Below, piece by piece: positions 31,909 through 40,707 of a stretch of 61,220 bases of DNA. The notes under the pieces were generated by a model. That model saw only the letters and a program-made list of their open reading frames with translations. It did no database searches and was not told the DNA's origin. Location: contig CALBOJ010000033.1 in the NCBI GenBank assembly GCA_937896835.1, positions 1-61,220 of the forward strand, given 5' to 3'. The stretch's first letter is position 1, and each line of letters starts with the position of its first letter. The position numbers and the translations under genes are program-made. Source of the DNA: an uncultured Collinsella sp. (GTDB taxonomy: Bacteria > Actinomycetota > Coriobacteriia > Coriobacteriales > Coriobacteriaceae).

Positions 31909-33026
31909 TTCAGTGCCTTCCTGATATCGAACAGCATGACCTCGATGGCCAGCTGGGGAGTAACGTTTCTGGCGATGTTGCGCTCGGCGGTCGCGACTGC
32001 CTCGAGCGCCCGCGTGGCACCCGCAACATTGGTCGCGGCGGCAAGCCGCCCGATCGTGTCGCGCACGTCCTCGTTCACTACGTCGGCTGCCTCGTCCTGA
32101 AGCGTCAGCAGCACGTCGCGCATAAGCGTCCGCGCGCTCGCCAGCGCTTCCATGATACCCGAACGCTCGCGCGCGTTGAGTTCGCGCTTGTTGCGGTCCT
32201 CAAGCTGCTTCAATGCTCCACGCGACAGGTAATCGGCGTTTTGCTCGAGCACCTTTTCCTGCGTGGACTTGACCTCGGCGAGCGGCGCCTTAACGGCGAC
32301 GATGAGCGACTTGGCGCGGCTGAGCACATCGGCCTCGTCGGCGGCGATGAGCGAATCGATGGCACGGACCATCTGGCGGCGAGCATCCTGGCGCTCGGCG
32401 CTCTTGAGGAACTCGATGCCACGCGTGGGGCTTCCCGCTACGGCGACGGCCATGCGGCAACGCGCAGGGTCCTGACCGGTGGCGCGACTCACGGCACGCG
32501 CGGCCACGGCGGGCGACACCAGCCGAAACGGCACGCACTGGCAGCGGCTCACGATGGTGGGCAACATCACGTCTGCCGAGGTGCCCAGCAAGATGAACAT
32601 GACGCCCTCGGGCGGCTCCTCGAGTGTTTTGAGCAGCGCGTTAGCGGTGTTGGCGCGCAGCTGCTCGGCACGGTCGATGATGTAGACCTTGGCCTTGGCA
32701 CGGATGGGCGCCAGGGGCACGTCGTCGAGCAGCTCGCGGGTCTGGGCGATGAGGTAGCCCGTGGCGCTCTCGGGCGTGTAATAGTGCACGTCGGGATGCG
32801 TATGGCGCGCGACGCGCACGCAGCTGTCGCATGCGCCGCAGCCATCCTGCTCGCACAGGAAGGCTTGGGCGAGCGCCCACGCGGCGTCGAGCTTGCCCGC
32901 GCCGGGCGCTCCCAAGAACAGATAGGCGTGCGATGCGCGACCGCTGGCGACGGCGTTGGTCAAAAAGTCGCGCACGCGCTCTTGGGTGTCGAGCTTGGCC
33001 AGCAGGCTTGCCTGAGCGGGGGCCAT
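31899..33026 (-). CDS. holB: DNA polymerase III subunit delta' (clamp loader)
   Basis: A 375-aa AAA+ clamp-loader protein. It has FLGAPGAGKLDAAWAL at the Walker A position (Lys-Leu instead of Lys-Thr/Ser, as is common in delta' proteins with no active ATP site), a CEQDGCGACDSC zinc motif, KVYIIDRAEQL, and NALLKTLEEPPEG. ATG at 33026 follows the tmk stop immediately and has GGAGG upstream. The tmk-holB-ricT order is the widely conserved one. Confidence 0.93.
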   Translation of the reverse strand: MAPAQASLLAKLDTQERVRDFLTNAVASGRASHAYLFLGAPGAGKLDAAWALAQAFLCEQDGCGACDSCVRVARHTHPDVHYYTPESATGYLIAQTRELLDDVPLAPIRAKAKVYIIDRAEQLRANTANALLKTLEEPPEGVMFILLGTSADVMLPTIVSRCQCVPFRLVSPAVAARAVSRATGQDPARCRMAVAVAGSPTRGIEFLKSAERQDARRQMVRAIDSLIAADEADVLSRAKSLIVAVKAPLAEVKSTQEKVLEQNADYLSRGALKQLEDRNKRELNARERSGIMEALASARTLMRDVLLTLQDEAADVVNEDVRDTIGRLAAATNVAGATRALEAVATAERNIARNVTPQLAIEVMLFDIRKALKCR

Positions 33027-33027
33027 G

Positions 33028-33711
33028 TTACTCGGCCTCCTTGGCAAGCGCGGCGGCGACGGCGTCCTGCGGGATATCGAGACCGTACGCGCGAACCTGC
33101 TCGACCGTCTTCTCGAAGACTTCCTCGACAGTCGCAGTGGCGTCGATGAGCTTTACGCGGTTTGGCTCCTCGGCAGCAATGGCACAAAAGCCCTGGTAGA
33201 CACGCTCCTGGAATGCCATGCCTTTTGCCTCCATGCGATCTGCCGCGCCACGGGCGGCCATGCGCAACGCCGCCTGCTCGGGCGTGATGTGGTAGACGAG
33301 TGTGAGCGCCGGGTGCGTTCCCGCGACGGCCAGGTTGTTGGCGTCGCGCACCATCTGGCGATCGAGGCCGTCGGCAAATGCCTGGTAGCAGGTCGTGGAA
33401 TCGTAGAAGCGATCGCACAGGACCACCTTGCCGGCCGCGAGGGCGGGAGCTATGACCTCGTGCACCAACTGGGCGCGCGCCGCCTCGTAGAGCAGCAACT
33501 CGCAGGTGTCTCCCATCGCCGTGTTGGCGGGGTCGAGCAGCAGGGCGCGAATCTTTTCGCTGATGGCAGTGCCACCCGGCTCGCGCAGAGTTACGACCTG
33601 ATAGCCAGCGAGGTCGAGCGCACGGGCAAGCAGACGCGTCTGCGTGGACTTGCCGGCACCGTCGACGCCCTCGAGCGTGATAAAGCTATGTTGAGCAGGC
33701 TCAAAAGCCAT
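33028..33711 (-). CDS. tmk: Thymidylate kinase
   Basis: A 227-aa kinase making dTDP from dTMP. FITLEGVDGAGKSTQTRLLA is the P-loop, TLREPGGTAISEKIRALLLD the DR(E)P-type TMP loop, and VVLCDRFYDSTTCYQAFADG the DRY/lid region. AAGGGG precedes the ATG. It is the first gene of the tmk-holB-ricT-comF operon; a long palindrome lies in the gap upstream. Confidence 0.95.
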   Translation of the reverse strand: MAFEPAQHSFITLEGVDGAGKSTQTRLLARALDLAGYQVVTLREPGGTAISEKIRALLLDPANTAMGDTCELLLYEAARAQLVHEVIAPALAAGKVVLCDRFYDSTTCYQAFADGLDRQMVRDANNLAVAGTHPALTLVYHITPEQAALRMAARGAADRMEAKGMAFQERVYQGFCAIAAEEPNRVKLIDATATVEEVFEKTVEQVRAYGLDIPQDAVAAALAKEAE

Positions 33712-33813
33712 GGGCGCAGCCCCTTCCTACAAGGCGCGTAAATGCAGATATATCAACTAAGCCATGATACCCCAGTGCTCGGCGCGTCCCCAATGGCTAA
33801 AGGCGCCTTTCCA

Positions 33814-33882
33814 AAGTTGCGGTGAAATAGGGACTGATTGAAGCTCTGAGACCGCCAAACAGTCCCTATTTCACCGCAACTT
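33814..33882. repeat. Perfect 23-bp inverted repeat (REP-like)
   Basis: The arms at 33814-33836 (beginning AAGTTGCGGTGAAATAGGGA) and 33860-33882 are exact reverse complements, separated by 23 bases. The unit sits between divergent genes (tmk and the zinc-ribbon gene). Its arms contain GGGAC, a motif shared with the other long intergenic palindromes in the window. Confidence 0.85.
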
Positions 33883-33950
33883 ATGATGGGGAATTTTGGA
33901 TGCTGGGTATAATCGTCGTATTGCATTGAAATGTGGCGAAAGGAGTGGCA

Positions 33951-34934
33951 ATGTCTCGGTATTGCGCCTCGTGCGGCAAGCTTCTTGCAGATGATGCCAA
34001 GTTCTGCACCTCGTGCGGTGCACCCGTTGAGCAAACAGCCGCGAGCGATAGCCAGCCCGCTTTTGAGCAGACCGGCTCCCTTGATACGCCGCAAGCCAAG
34101 GCGGACGACTCCCTCGCCTATAGCCCCGACCCCGCCGCAAGGACCGAGGCCGTCGAGACCACGCAGCGCATACCCGTCGCGAGCGGCTCGCCCCAACAGC
34201 AGCCGGTTCCCGCATACGTGCCCGCTTCGCCACAGACCCCCGCTTCCAAAAAGAGCGGCACCGGGCCGCTTATCGCCGTTATCGTTGTGCTGGTGGCGAT
34301 CATCATCGCCCTGGTCATCTTCTTTGCAATCAGACCGTTCGACAACGCCGCCACGCAGACGACTGCCGAGGTAGCTAAGCTGCACCATGACGTCGACGAC
34401 GATGACCTAAAGCCTCTCGGCGATCCCAACAGCCTGTACGACGATGATGACGATGACGACGAGGATGGCGGCGAAGCAACGCTCTCTGAGCAGAACCTCT
34501 ACCGTCGCCTGAGCGAATACTACGACCTGCTCGAAGATCTCGACAGCCAGGTCCGTGGCTGCGCGCAGAACTTCAACGGCAACTATCTAGAAGAGGATCG
34601 AACCACCCGTCAAAATCTCGCCGACGTCGCCGAGCGCACGGAGGACACCATCGAGCAGTATTACGACATCGTCGAGGACCTGGACGTCCCGACGAGCTCC
34701 AAAAACTACAGCTCCTGGAAGGACATCATCGCCCTGTACGACGACCTGGATCACCGCATTGACGCAATCTGTGATGCCTGGGAGATCAGCCTGAAATACG
34801 CCAAGCCTGCGGACCACAAGAATGAGATCGTGGCGCCGCTGTCGCGCGACAACGTGGCGGGCACCAATGACAATAAGTACCGCCTAGACTTTGAGGAGCG
34901 CTATCCCGGCGCCAAGCCTGTCGAGGTGAACTAG
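33951..34934 (+). CDS. Zinc-ribbon single-pass membrane protein
   Basis: A 327-aa protein. The N-terminus is a zinc ribbon (CASCGKLLADDAKFCTSCG, four Cys), then a Pro/Ala/Gln-rich linker, one membrane helix (PLIAVIVVLVAIIIALVIFF, about residues 105-125), a run of eight Asp codons, and an extracytoplasmic helical domain (YRRLSEYYDLLEDLDSQVRG) rich in Asp/Tyr. AAAGGAG precedes the ATG at 33951. Such zinc-ribbon anchored proteins are widespread in actinobacteria and firmicutes; the function is unknown. It is monocistronic. Confidence 0.78.
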   Translation: MSRYCASCGKLLADDAKFCTSCGAPVEQTAASDSQPAFEQTGSLDTPQAKADDSLAYSPDPAARTEAVETTQRIPVASGSPQQQPVPAYVPASPQTPASKKSGTGPLIAVIVVLVAIIIALVIFFAIRPFDNAATQTTAEVAKLHHDVDDDDLKPLGDPNSLYDDDDDDDEDGGEATLSEQNLYRRLSEYYDLLEDLDSQVRGCAQNFNGNYLEEDRTTRQNLADVAERTEDTIEQYYDIVEDLDVPTSSKNYSSWKDIIALYDDLDHRIDAICDAWEISLKYAKPADHKNEIVAPLSRDNVAGTNDNKYRLDFEERYPGAKPVEVN

Positions 34935-34952
34935 CGCTTTGTCGTTCCCGAG

Positions 34953-35010
34953 CCGGCAGTTAGGGACGTTCCTAAACTGCCGGCAGAAAAAGAACGTCCC
35001 TAACTGCCGG
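34953..35010. repeat. Perfect 19-bp inverted repeat (REP-like)
   Basis: CCGGCAGTTAGGGACGTTC (34953-34971) pairs exactly with 34992-35010 across a 20-base loop that itself holds CTGCCGGCAG. It is adjacent to, but separate from, the terminator at 35013-35054, so the gap between these convergent genes carries two stem-loops. Confidence 0.85.
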
Positions 35011-35012
35011 TC

Positions 35013-35054
35013 AAAAAAACGAGCGAGGATCGCGGGGTCCTCGCTCGTTTTTTT
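35013..35054. terminator. Bidirectional terminator between the zinc-ribbon gene and topoisomerase
   Basis: A 17-base arm of seven A plus CGAGCGAGGA pairs exactly with its complement ending in seven T, around an 8-base loop. Confidence 0.93.
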
Positions 35055-35076
35055 GGGCAATGTTTCGACTGCGCCG

Positions 35077-37653
35077 TTACTTGTCGGCGGTTGTTTTCTT
35101 GGCAGTCGACTTCTTCGCGGTCGTCTTCTTGGCGGCAGTGGCTTTCTTAGCCGTCGTCTTCTTTGCCGTGCTCGCCTTGGTTGTGGTCTTGCGACCGCGG
35201 GCGGGCCTCTTCTCCTTGGTCGGGCAGTCCATGTTGACGCAGATACGCCACGGACCGCGCGCCGTGTTGACCACTACGATGGGGGCGCCGCACTCGGGAC
35301 AGGTCTCGCCCGTCGCCTCGAGCTTGCCGCGCGCCGGCAGCGGATAGCTCACGCCGCAGTCATCGTAGTTGGTGCAGCGGATAAAGCGCTTGCCGCTCTT
35401 CTCGCTCTTGTGCGCGATCAGGTCGCCGTGACGTCCGGCCTCGGCACACACCTTGCACTCGCCCACCTTAAGATCGGGCTCGTAGTTGGTGGGGCACGTG
35501 GGGTTCACGCAGATCTCGAAGGCCTTCTGGCGGAATGGCTGGCACTTGATGCGCGGCGCGCCGCACTCGGGGCACACGGCGGCCTCGCCCTCGAGCGGGC
35601 TCACCTTGACGCCACTCGGCACCGGATAGGTCACGTCGCAGTCGGGCCAACCCATGCAGCCGATAAAGCTGCCGCGGGTCTTGGCGCTCGTCTTCATAAC
35701 CAGGTCCTTGCCGCACTTGGGGCAGGCGCCCACGCGCGCATCGGCCGTGACGGCGTCGCTGATGGCGTCGCCCAGCTCCTGCGTATGCTTGAGCAGCTCG
35801 TCGAGCACGCCGGCCAGCAGCGCGCGCGAGTGCGTCACGACATGCTCTTCGGTGTCCTCGCCGCGCTCGACGCGAGTCATGTCGCCGTCGAGCTCGCTGG
35901 TCATATCGGGGCTCGTGATGCGCGGGGCAAACTGCGTCAGCGCGTCGATGATGGCGATGCCCAGCTGGCTCGGCTCAACGGGATCGTTTTTGAGGTAGCG
36001 CACGGCGTACAGGCGCTCGATGATGCTCGCGCGCGTGGACTTGGTGCCCAGGCCGCGCTTTTCCATCTCCTGCACGAGCTTGCCCTGGCTGTAGCGCGCG
36101 GGCGGCTCGGTCTGCTTGGCCTCAAGCTTAATGTCGAACACGTCGACCGTGTCGCCCTGCTCCAGCGGCGGCATCTGCTCGTCGCGCTTAAGGCCGTACG
36201 GGTAGGCCTCGCGGAAGCCCGGGGTCACGAGCACGTCGCCCGAGGCCACGAACGGCTCACCGTTCACGTCGAGCTCGAGCTTAGTGTTTTCGATGGTCGC
36301 GGGACCCATAAGCGTCGCCAGGAAGCGGCGGGCAATGAGGTCGTAGAGCTTGCGCTGGCCGCCATCGAGCGTGGACGGATCGCCTTCGCCCGTGGGGTAG
36401 ATGGGTGGGTGGTCGGTGGTCTCGACTTTGCCGCGCGTGGGCTTCATGGGGCCGGCGAGTACCTTTTTGCACACGGGCGCCAGCGCCGGGTTGATCTTTG
36501 CCAGGTCGCTCACCACGGCGCCCAGATCGAGCGTCGCAGGGTACACGGTGTTGTCGACACGCGGATAGCTGATGAGGCCCGCCATGTAGAGGGACTCGGC
36601 GATGCGCATGGTACGTGCAGGTGAGATGCCCTCGGCCGCGGCGGCAGCCTGCAGCGAGGTCGTCGCAAACGGGGTGGGCGGCTGCTGCTTGCGGGAGCGC
36701 TTGGTCACCGCGGCGACGGTTGCCGTCGTAGCGCCGTCGACGTGGCCGTACGCCGTCTCGGCAGCATCTTTATCGGTAAAACGTGCCGTCTTGTGCGCAA
36801 TCTTAAAGCGGTCATCCTCGGCAGCACCCTGAGCGGCACCCATGCCGCGAATCTGCCAATAGTCCTCGGGCACAAACGCCATGCGCTCGCGCTCGCGCTC
36901 GACCACCAAGGCAAGCGTCGGCGTCTGCACGCGGCCGGCGGAGCGCACGTTGCCAAAGCCGCCAAACTTGGCGAGCGTCAGGTAGCGCGTGAGCACCGCA
37001 CCCCAAATGAGGTCGATGTGCTGGCGGCTCTCGCCGGCGTCGGCCAGATTCTGGTCGAGCGAGACAAGATTATCGAAGGCCTGCGTAATCTCGGCCTTGG
37101 TAAACGAAGAATACTGGGCGCGGGCGACCGGCAAGTCGGGCGCAACCTCGCGCACCTTGTTGAGGGCGTCCGAACCGATCAGTTCGCCCTCGCGGTCGAA
37201 GTCCGTGGCGATAATGACGCTGTCGGACTTCTTGGCAAGGTTCTTGAGCGAGCGGATGAGCTCCTTCTCGGCCGGCAGCTTAATGACGGGCGCCCAGGTG
37301 AGGTAAGGCAGGCTCTCGAGCTTCCAGCCCTTGATGGAGATACCATCGGCAAGAAACGGCTTGCGCTTGGTGTCGTAGGGCGGACGTGCCAGGCCATCGG
37401 GCATATCGGCCGGCAGCATCTCGCCGTCCTCGGTGACCGAATACCAGCCCAGCTTTTTATCGAACAGCACGCTGTCGCAAAAATCGGGCGCAAGGATGTG
37501 ACCGGCAAGGCCGATCGTCACGCACTCCTCGCCCTTCCACTCAAAACGGTAGATGGCGGTGTTGTACACCTTGTCCTTTTTGGGCTTGCCCGTGGACAGA
37601 CGCTCGGCAATCTGACGCGCGGCGTCGTTTTTCTCGGCGATGATGAGCTTCAA
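35077..37653 (-). CDS. Type IA DNA topoisomerase with three zinc ribbons and Lys-rich tail
   Basis: An 858-aa topoisomerase I/III. The TOPRIM domain starts MKLIIAEKNDAARQIAERLS with acidic triad DFDREGE (151-157). The catalytic Tyr363 lies in GLISYPRVDNTVYP. About residues 640-820 hold three or more topoisomerase C4 zinc ribbons (CPKCGKDLVMKTSAKTRGSF, CTNYDDC, CPECGAPIVVV), and the end is a histone-like repeat of TTAKKATAAKK. The order resembles archaeal-type TopA. The start is a TTG codon with AGGAG seven bases upstream. It relaxes negative supercoils. Confidence 0.92.
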   Translation of the reverse strand: MKLIIAEKNDAARQIAERLSTGKPKKDKVYNTAIYRFEWKGEECVTIGLAGHILAPDFCDSVLFDKKLGWYSVTEDGEMLPADMPDGLARPPYDTKRKPFLADGISIKGWKLESLPYLTWAPVIKLPAEKELIRSLKNLAKKSDSVIIATDFDREGELIGSDALNKVREVAPDLPVARAQYSSFTKAEITQAFDNLVSLDQNLADAGESRQHIDLIWGAVLTRYLTLAKFGGFGNVRSAGRVQTPTLALVVERERERMAFVPEDYWQIRGMGAAQGAAEDDRFKIAHKTARFTDKDAAETAYGHVDGATTATVAAVTKRSRKQQPPTPFATTSLQAAAAAEGISPARTMRIAESLYMAGLISYPRVDNTVYPATLDLGAVVSDLAKINPALAPVCKKVLAGPMKPTRGKVETTDHPPIYPTGEGDPSTLDGGQRKLYDLIARRFLATLMGPATIENTKLELDVNGEPFVASGDVLVTPGFREAYPYGLKRDEQMPPLEQGDTVDVFDIKLEAKQTEPPARYSQGKLVQEMEKRGLGTKSTRASIIERLYAVRYLKNDPVEPSQLGIAIIDALTQFAPRITSPDMTSELDGDMTRVERGEDTEEHVVTHSRALLAGVLDELLKHTQELGDAISDAVTADARVGACPKCGKDLVMKTSAKTRGSFIGCMGWPDCDVTYPVPSGVKVSPLEGEAAVCPECGAPRIKCQPFRQKAFEICVNPTCPTNYEPDLKVGECKVCAEAGRHGDLIAHKSEKSGKRFIRCTNYDDCGVSYPLPARGKLEATGETCPECGAPIVVVNTARGPWRICVNMDCPTKEKRPARGRKTTTKASTAKKTTAKKATAAKKTTAKKSTAKKTTADK

Positions 37654-37707
37654 AAGAGGCTCCTATCTCGTATCTCTGCGGCTACGCCCGCCCGTATGGC
37701 GGCCGAC

Positions 37708-38391
37708 TTACGCCCTTGCTTGCTCAATCTGCCCGATGAGCCAATCGCACCAGGCATCCATGCCCTCGCCCTTGCGCGCGCTCACGGCAAACCGCGGCGC
37801 CTGCGGATTGAGGTCATCGAGTGTCTTAGTATACCTATCCATGTCAAAATCGAAAGCTGGGGCCACGTCGACCTTGTTGAGCAGCTGCGCGCCGGCGTGC
37901 TGGAAGATGCCCGGATACTTGATGGGCTTGTCGTCGCCCTCGGGCACCGAGAGAATCATGATGGACAGGTTCTCGCCCAGGTCAAAGTCGACCGGGCAGA
38001 CCAGGTTACCCACGTTTTCGATAAAGATGACGTCGATGTTCTCCAGACCCACAGCCTGGTCGAAGGCATCGACAGCCTCCATGATCATGTTGCCCTCGAG
38101 GTGGCACAGACCGCCCGTGTTGATCTGGATGGCGGGCATGCCGGCTTCCTTCATGGTGATGGCGTCGACATCCGAGGCGATATCGCCCTCGATGACGGCA
38201 CAGCGTAGGCCGGCCTTGTCACGCAGGCGCTCGTTGGTGCCCAGAATCGTGGTGGTCTTACCCGAGCCGGGGCTCGACAGCACATTGATCACGTAGGTGC
38301 CTGCCTCATTAAATCGCTGACGCAGCTGATCTGCCAGGCGCTCGTTGCGCGACAGAATCGGCGACGCGATATCAATCGTTTTCTCGGCCAT
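37708..38391 (-). CDS. hypB: Hydrogenase/urease nickel incorporation GTPase HypB
   Basis: A 227-aa SIMIBI GTPase that delivers nickel during [NiFe]-hydrogenase maturation. VLSSPGSGKTTTIL is the P-loop, VIEGDIASDVDA the switch region, and INTGGLCHLEGNMI holds the Cys-His metal site. There is no His-rich N-terminus, so it is not a nickel-storing variant. AAGGAG lies nine bases before the ATG. hypA lies just upstream; no hydrogenase or other hyp gene is in the window. Confidence 0.95.
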   Translation of the reverse strand: MAEKTIDIASPILSRNERLADQLRQRFNEAGTYVINVLSSPGSGKTTTILGTNERLRDKAGLRCAVIEGDIASDVDAITMKEAGMPAIQINTGGLCHLEGNMIMEAVDAFDQAVGLENIDVIFIENVGNLVCPVDFDLGENLSIMILSVPEGDDKPIKYPGIFQHAGAQLLNKVDVAPAFDFDMDRYTKTLDDLNPQAPRFAVSARKGEGMDAWCDWLIGQIEQARA

Positions 38392-38446
38392 ACTTAGCGC
38401 TCCTTACTTTGGCCCCTTTATACCCCATCATTAGATGGCTAGCGGG

Positions 38447-38803
38447 CTAATCGTCGGGGGTTTCGATTTCGATACTTGCGATATCGAGCTCGCGGCCGTG
38501 CAGCAGGCGCACGTTGGCGCCGCCACACTGGGGGCAGCGACAATGGAAACGGTCGTGCTCAAAGACCTCGCCGCAGTCCAGGCACTCGCTTTGTGGATGG
38601 ACCTCCTCCACGGCAAGCTCGCAGCCGCGCGTGAGCGGGTCCTCGTCGCGAAACGTCTCCCACGCAAAGTCGAGCGCCTCGCGCACGACCTCGGTCATAT
38701 CCCCGATACGCAGCGTTACCAAAACGGCGCGCGAGGCCCCCGCCCCACGCGCCGCGCGAATCACTGTATCGAGTATGCCGTTGACAATGCCAACCTCGTG
38801 CAT
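38447..38803 (-). CDS. hypA: Hydrogenase maturation nickel metallochaperone HypA
   Basis: A 118-aa protein. The N-terminal MHEVGIVNGIL provides the His2 nickel ligand, and two CxxC pairs (CLDCGEVFEHDRFHCRCPQC) form the structural zinc site. It hands nickel to HypB, its downstream neighbour. It starts six bases after tatC ends, so the Tat and Hyp genes are probably co-transcribed; this is sensible because [NiFe] hydrogenases are exported by Tat. Confidence 0.95.
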   Translation of the reverse strand: MHEVGIVNGILDTVIRAARGAGASRAVLVTLRIGDMTEVVREALDFAWETFRDEDPLTRGCELAVEEVHPQSECLDCGEVFEHDRFHCRCPQCGGANVRLLHGRELDIASIEIETPDD

Positions 38804-38809
38804 ACCGAT

Positions 38810-39601
38810 TTACTCCTCGTCGTCCTCGTCGTCCGAGAACAGGTCCAGACGGCTCACGAACAGGCCCTCCTTGCCCTCGCGCGCGGTAATGACCACGCGA
38901 GCGATGGCGAGCGAAATCTCGTAGAGCGAGAGCAGGGCGCCATACATGAGACCCAGCGTAACGGGCGAGCCGTCGGGCGTAATCACAGCCGAACCCACGA
39001 GCAGGCCTACGTACACGTAGCGCCAGGCGCTGCGGAAGGCCGCATAGGACACGATGTGGAAAACGGACAGGTAGAAGATGATGAGCGGCAGCTCAAACGC
39101 CACACCAAAGCCGATCATAAAGAGCAGCTCCATGTTGACGTAGTTCTCCAGATCGGGCAACGCCGTAGCGACAGCCGAGGTCTCGCCGATGAGCCACTCA
39201 AAGCCCGCCGGGATGATGATGAAGTAGCAGAAGATGGCACCCAGGAAGAACAGCACCGTCGAGGCGAGCACCGTGGGCACAACCCACTTGCGCTCGTTGG
39301 GGCGCAGTGCCGGCAGGAAAAATGCCAGAATCTGCCAGATGATCATGGGCGTGCACATGACCACGGCCATCTTGATGGCAAGCGAGAAGCGCAGGCCAAA
39401 GCCGCCGAGCGTGGTGGTGATGTAAAACTTACCGTCCGGCACAAAGGAGCGGATGGGGTCCTCAAGAATATCGAGCACCACGGGCGTGGCAAAGTACAGC
39501 ACGATGGCGGCGGCAAACACCGAAACGACCACGATGGTCAGGCGGCGACGGAGCTCTCCCAGGTGATCGAAGAGCGGCATGCGCGCAGGTCCGATCGGCA
39601 T
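38810..39601 (-). CDS. tatC: Sec-independent translocase TatC
   Basis: A 263-aa six-helix membrane protein, the twin-arginine signal receptor. MPLFDHLGELRRRLTIVVVS with the conserved HLGELRRR, then FWQ-type segment MIIWQILAFFLPALRPNERK and the FGVAFELPLIIF loop with conserved Glu are present. The tail is acidic (DLFSDDEDDEE). Its ATG overlaps the tatA stop by one base (TAATG). Confidence 0.94.
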   Translation of the reverse strand: MPIGPARMPLFDHLGELRRRLTIVVVSVFAAAIVLYFATPVVLDILEDPIRSFVPDGKFYITTTLGGFGLRFSLAIKMAVVMCTPMIIWQILAFFLPALRPNERKWVVPTVLASTVLFFLGAIFCYFIIIPAGFEWLIGETSAVATALPDLENYVNMELLFMIGFGVAFELPLIIFYLSVFHIVSYAAFRSAWRYVYVGLLVGSAVITPDGSPVTLGLMYGALLSLYEISLAIARVVITAREGKEGLFVSRLDLFSDDEDDEE

Positions 39602-40173
39602 TACTCATCGCCTCCCTTCGGGGCGTCGGCGGCAGCAGCCTCGGCATCGTCCTCGACCTCGAGCTCGCGAGCGAGCTGGTCGACGACGGCCTTGCGCTTG
39701 CGGGGACGACGGGCGTAGAGGTCAGCCGTCGTGGGCTCTGCCGGCTCGGGCTCGGACTCTGCAGCAGGCTCGGGCTCGACGGCAGCAGCAGGCTCTGTAC
39801 CCTCGGCCTCATCAACAGCACCCTCGCCCTCGGCGGCAGCCTCGCTTGCGGCCTTCTCGGCGGCAAGACGGGCGCGGCGCTCGGCAAAGGTCTCCTTCTT
39901 TGCTGGCGCAGCCGTCTCGGCGGCATCCTCGTCCGCATCGGAATCGTCGTCGGTCGCAGCGGCCTTCTTGGGCTTGACCGGCGCCGACGCGGCCTCGCTT
40001 ACCGGATCGATGATCTCGGACTGAACAACGGCCGTCATCTTTTCCTGCGTCTCGCGGAACTGACGGATGGCGCGGCCGATCGTGCGGCCCATCTGCGGGA
40101 GCTTATCCGGGCCAAACAGCAAAAAGCCGAAGACCACGATGATTGCCAGCTCACCTTCTCCAATACCAAACAC
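39601..40173 (-). CDS. tatA: TatA/TatB-type translocase protein with long acidic tail
   Basis: A 190-aa protein. FGIGEGELAIIVVFGFLLFG is the membrane helix followed by the FGPDKLP hinge and amphipathic helix (MGRTIGRAIRQFRETQEK). About 130 residues rich in Ala, Glu and Asp follow, much longer than a normal TatA. The start is GTG at 40173, five bases after GGAGG; no good ATG is in frame. It is translationally coupled to tatC. Confidence 0.88.
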   Translation of the reverse strand: MFGIGEGELAIIVVFGFLLFGPDKLPQMGRTIGRAIRQFRETQEKMTAVVQSEIIDPVSEAASAPVKPKKAAATDDDSDADEDAAETAAPAKKETFAERRARLAAEKAASEAAAEGEGAVDEAEGTEPAAAVEPEPAAESEPEPAEPTTADLYARRPRKRKAVVDQLARELEVEDDAEAAAADAPKGGDE

Positions 40174-40326
40174 ACATACCTCCAAGGCTCGATGTGAGTC
40201 GAGCCCGCACCGCGCCATTCGGCCGGAACTCGTCTATTCATTCGGTCAAGTATAGCGCCCGGACGCCAAAACGTCCGAGCGCATCACAAACATATGCCAA
40301 ACGGCACACCCCTTTTGGGGCGGGGC

Positions 40327-40641
40327 CTATGCCGCCGTGATCGAGATCTCCTGGTCCACGCCCAGCAGCTGAACCACGCGCATCACCGCAGGCTGCACGT
40401 TGGCGCAGCTAAAGCGCTTACCATGATCGGCTGCGTGGTGCGCGGCGCCCACAAGAACGCCAATGCCCGTCGAGTCGATATAGCTCACCTGGGCAAAGTC
40501 GAGCTCAACGGCCTCGGTGGGCTGCTCGAGCGCCAAGTCGATGGCATTACGCAGACTGTCGGCGTTAGAGATATCGATCTCGCCGGTTACCTTAATGGTG
40601 TAGAGCTCCGGCGTGGGGTTGGTGGAAATACCCAAATCCAT
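40327..40641 (-). CDS. STAS-domain anti-sigma factor antagonist (SpoIIAA-like)
   Basis: A 104-aa STAS domain. VSYIDSTGIGVLVGAAHHA carries the phosphorylatable Ser57 of the family. Such proteins bind a kinase anti-sigma factor in their dephosphorylated state and free a sigma factor. No anti-sigma or sigma gene is adjacent. AAAGGAG precedes the ATG. It stands alone between tatA and the aminotransferase. Confidence 0.9.
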   Translation of the reverse strand: MDLGISTNPTPELYTIKVTGEIDISNADSLRNAIDLALEQPTEAVELDFAQVSYIDSTGIGVLVGAAHHAADHGKRFSCANVQPAVMRVVQLLGVDQEISITAA

Positions 40642-40707
40642 GTAAACGCTCCTTTGCGAATCGAAAGTGCTGATAGTAATGGGTGCGTACTTGCGGGGCC
40701 ATACGCG

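Noticed and set aside
33753..34388. 211-aa minus-strand open frame over the zinc-ribbon gene
   Set aside because: It is antisense to a well-supported gene with zinc ribbon, membrane helix and ribosome site; its His/Asp-rich sequence mirrors the sense codons.
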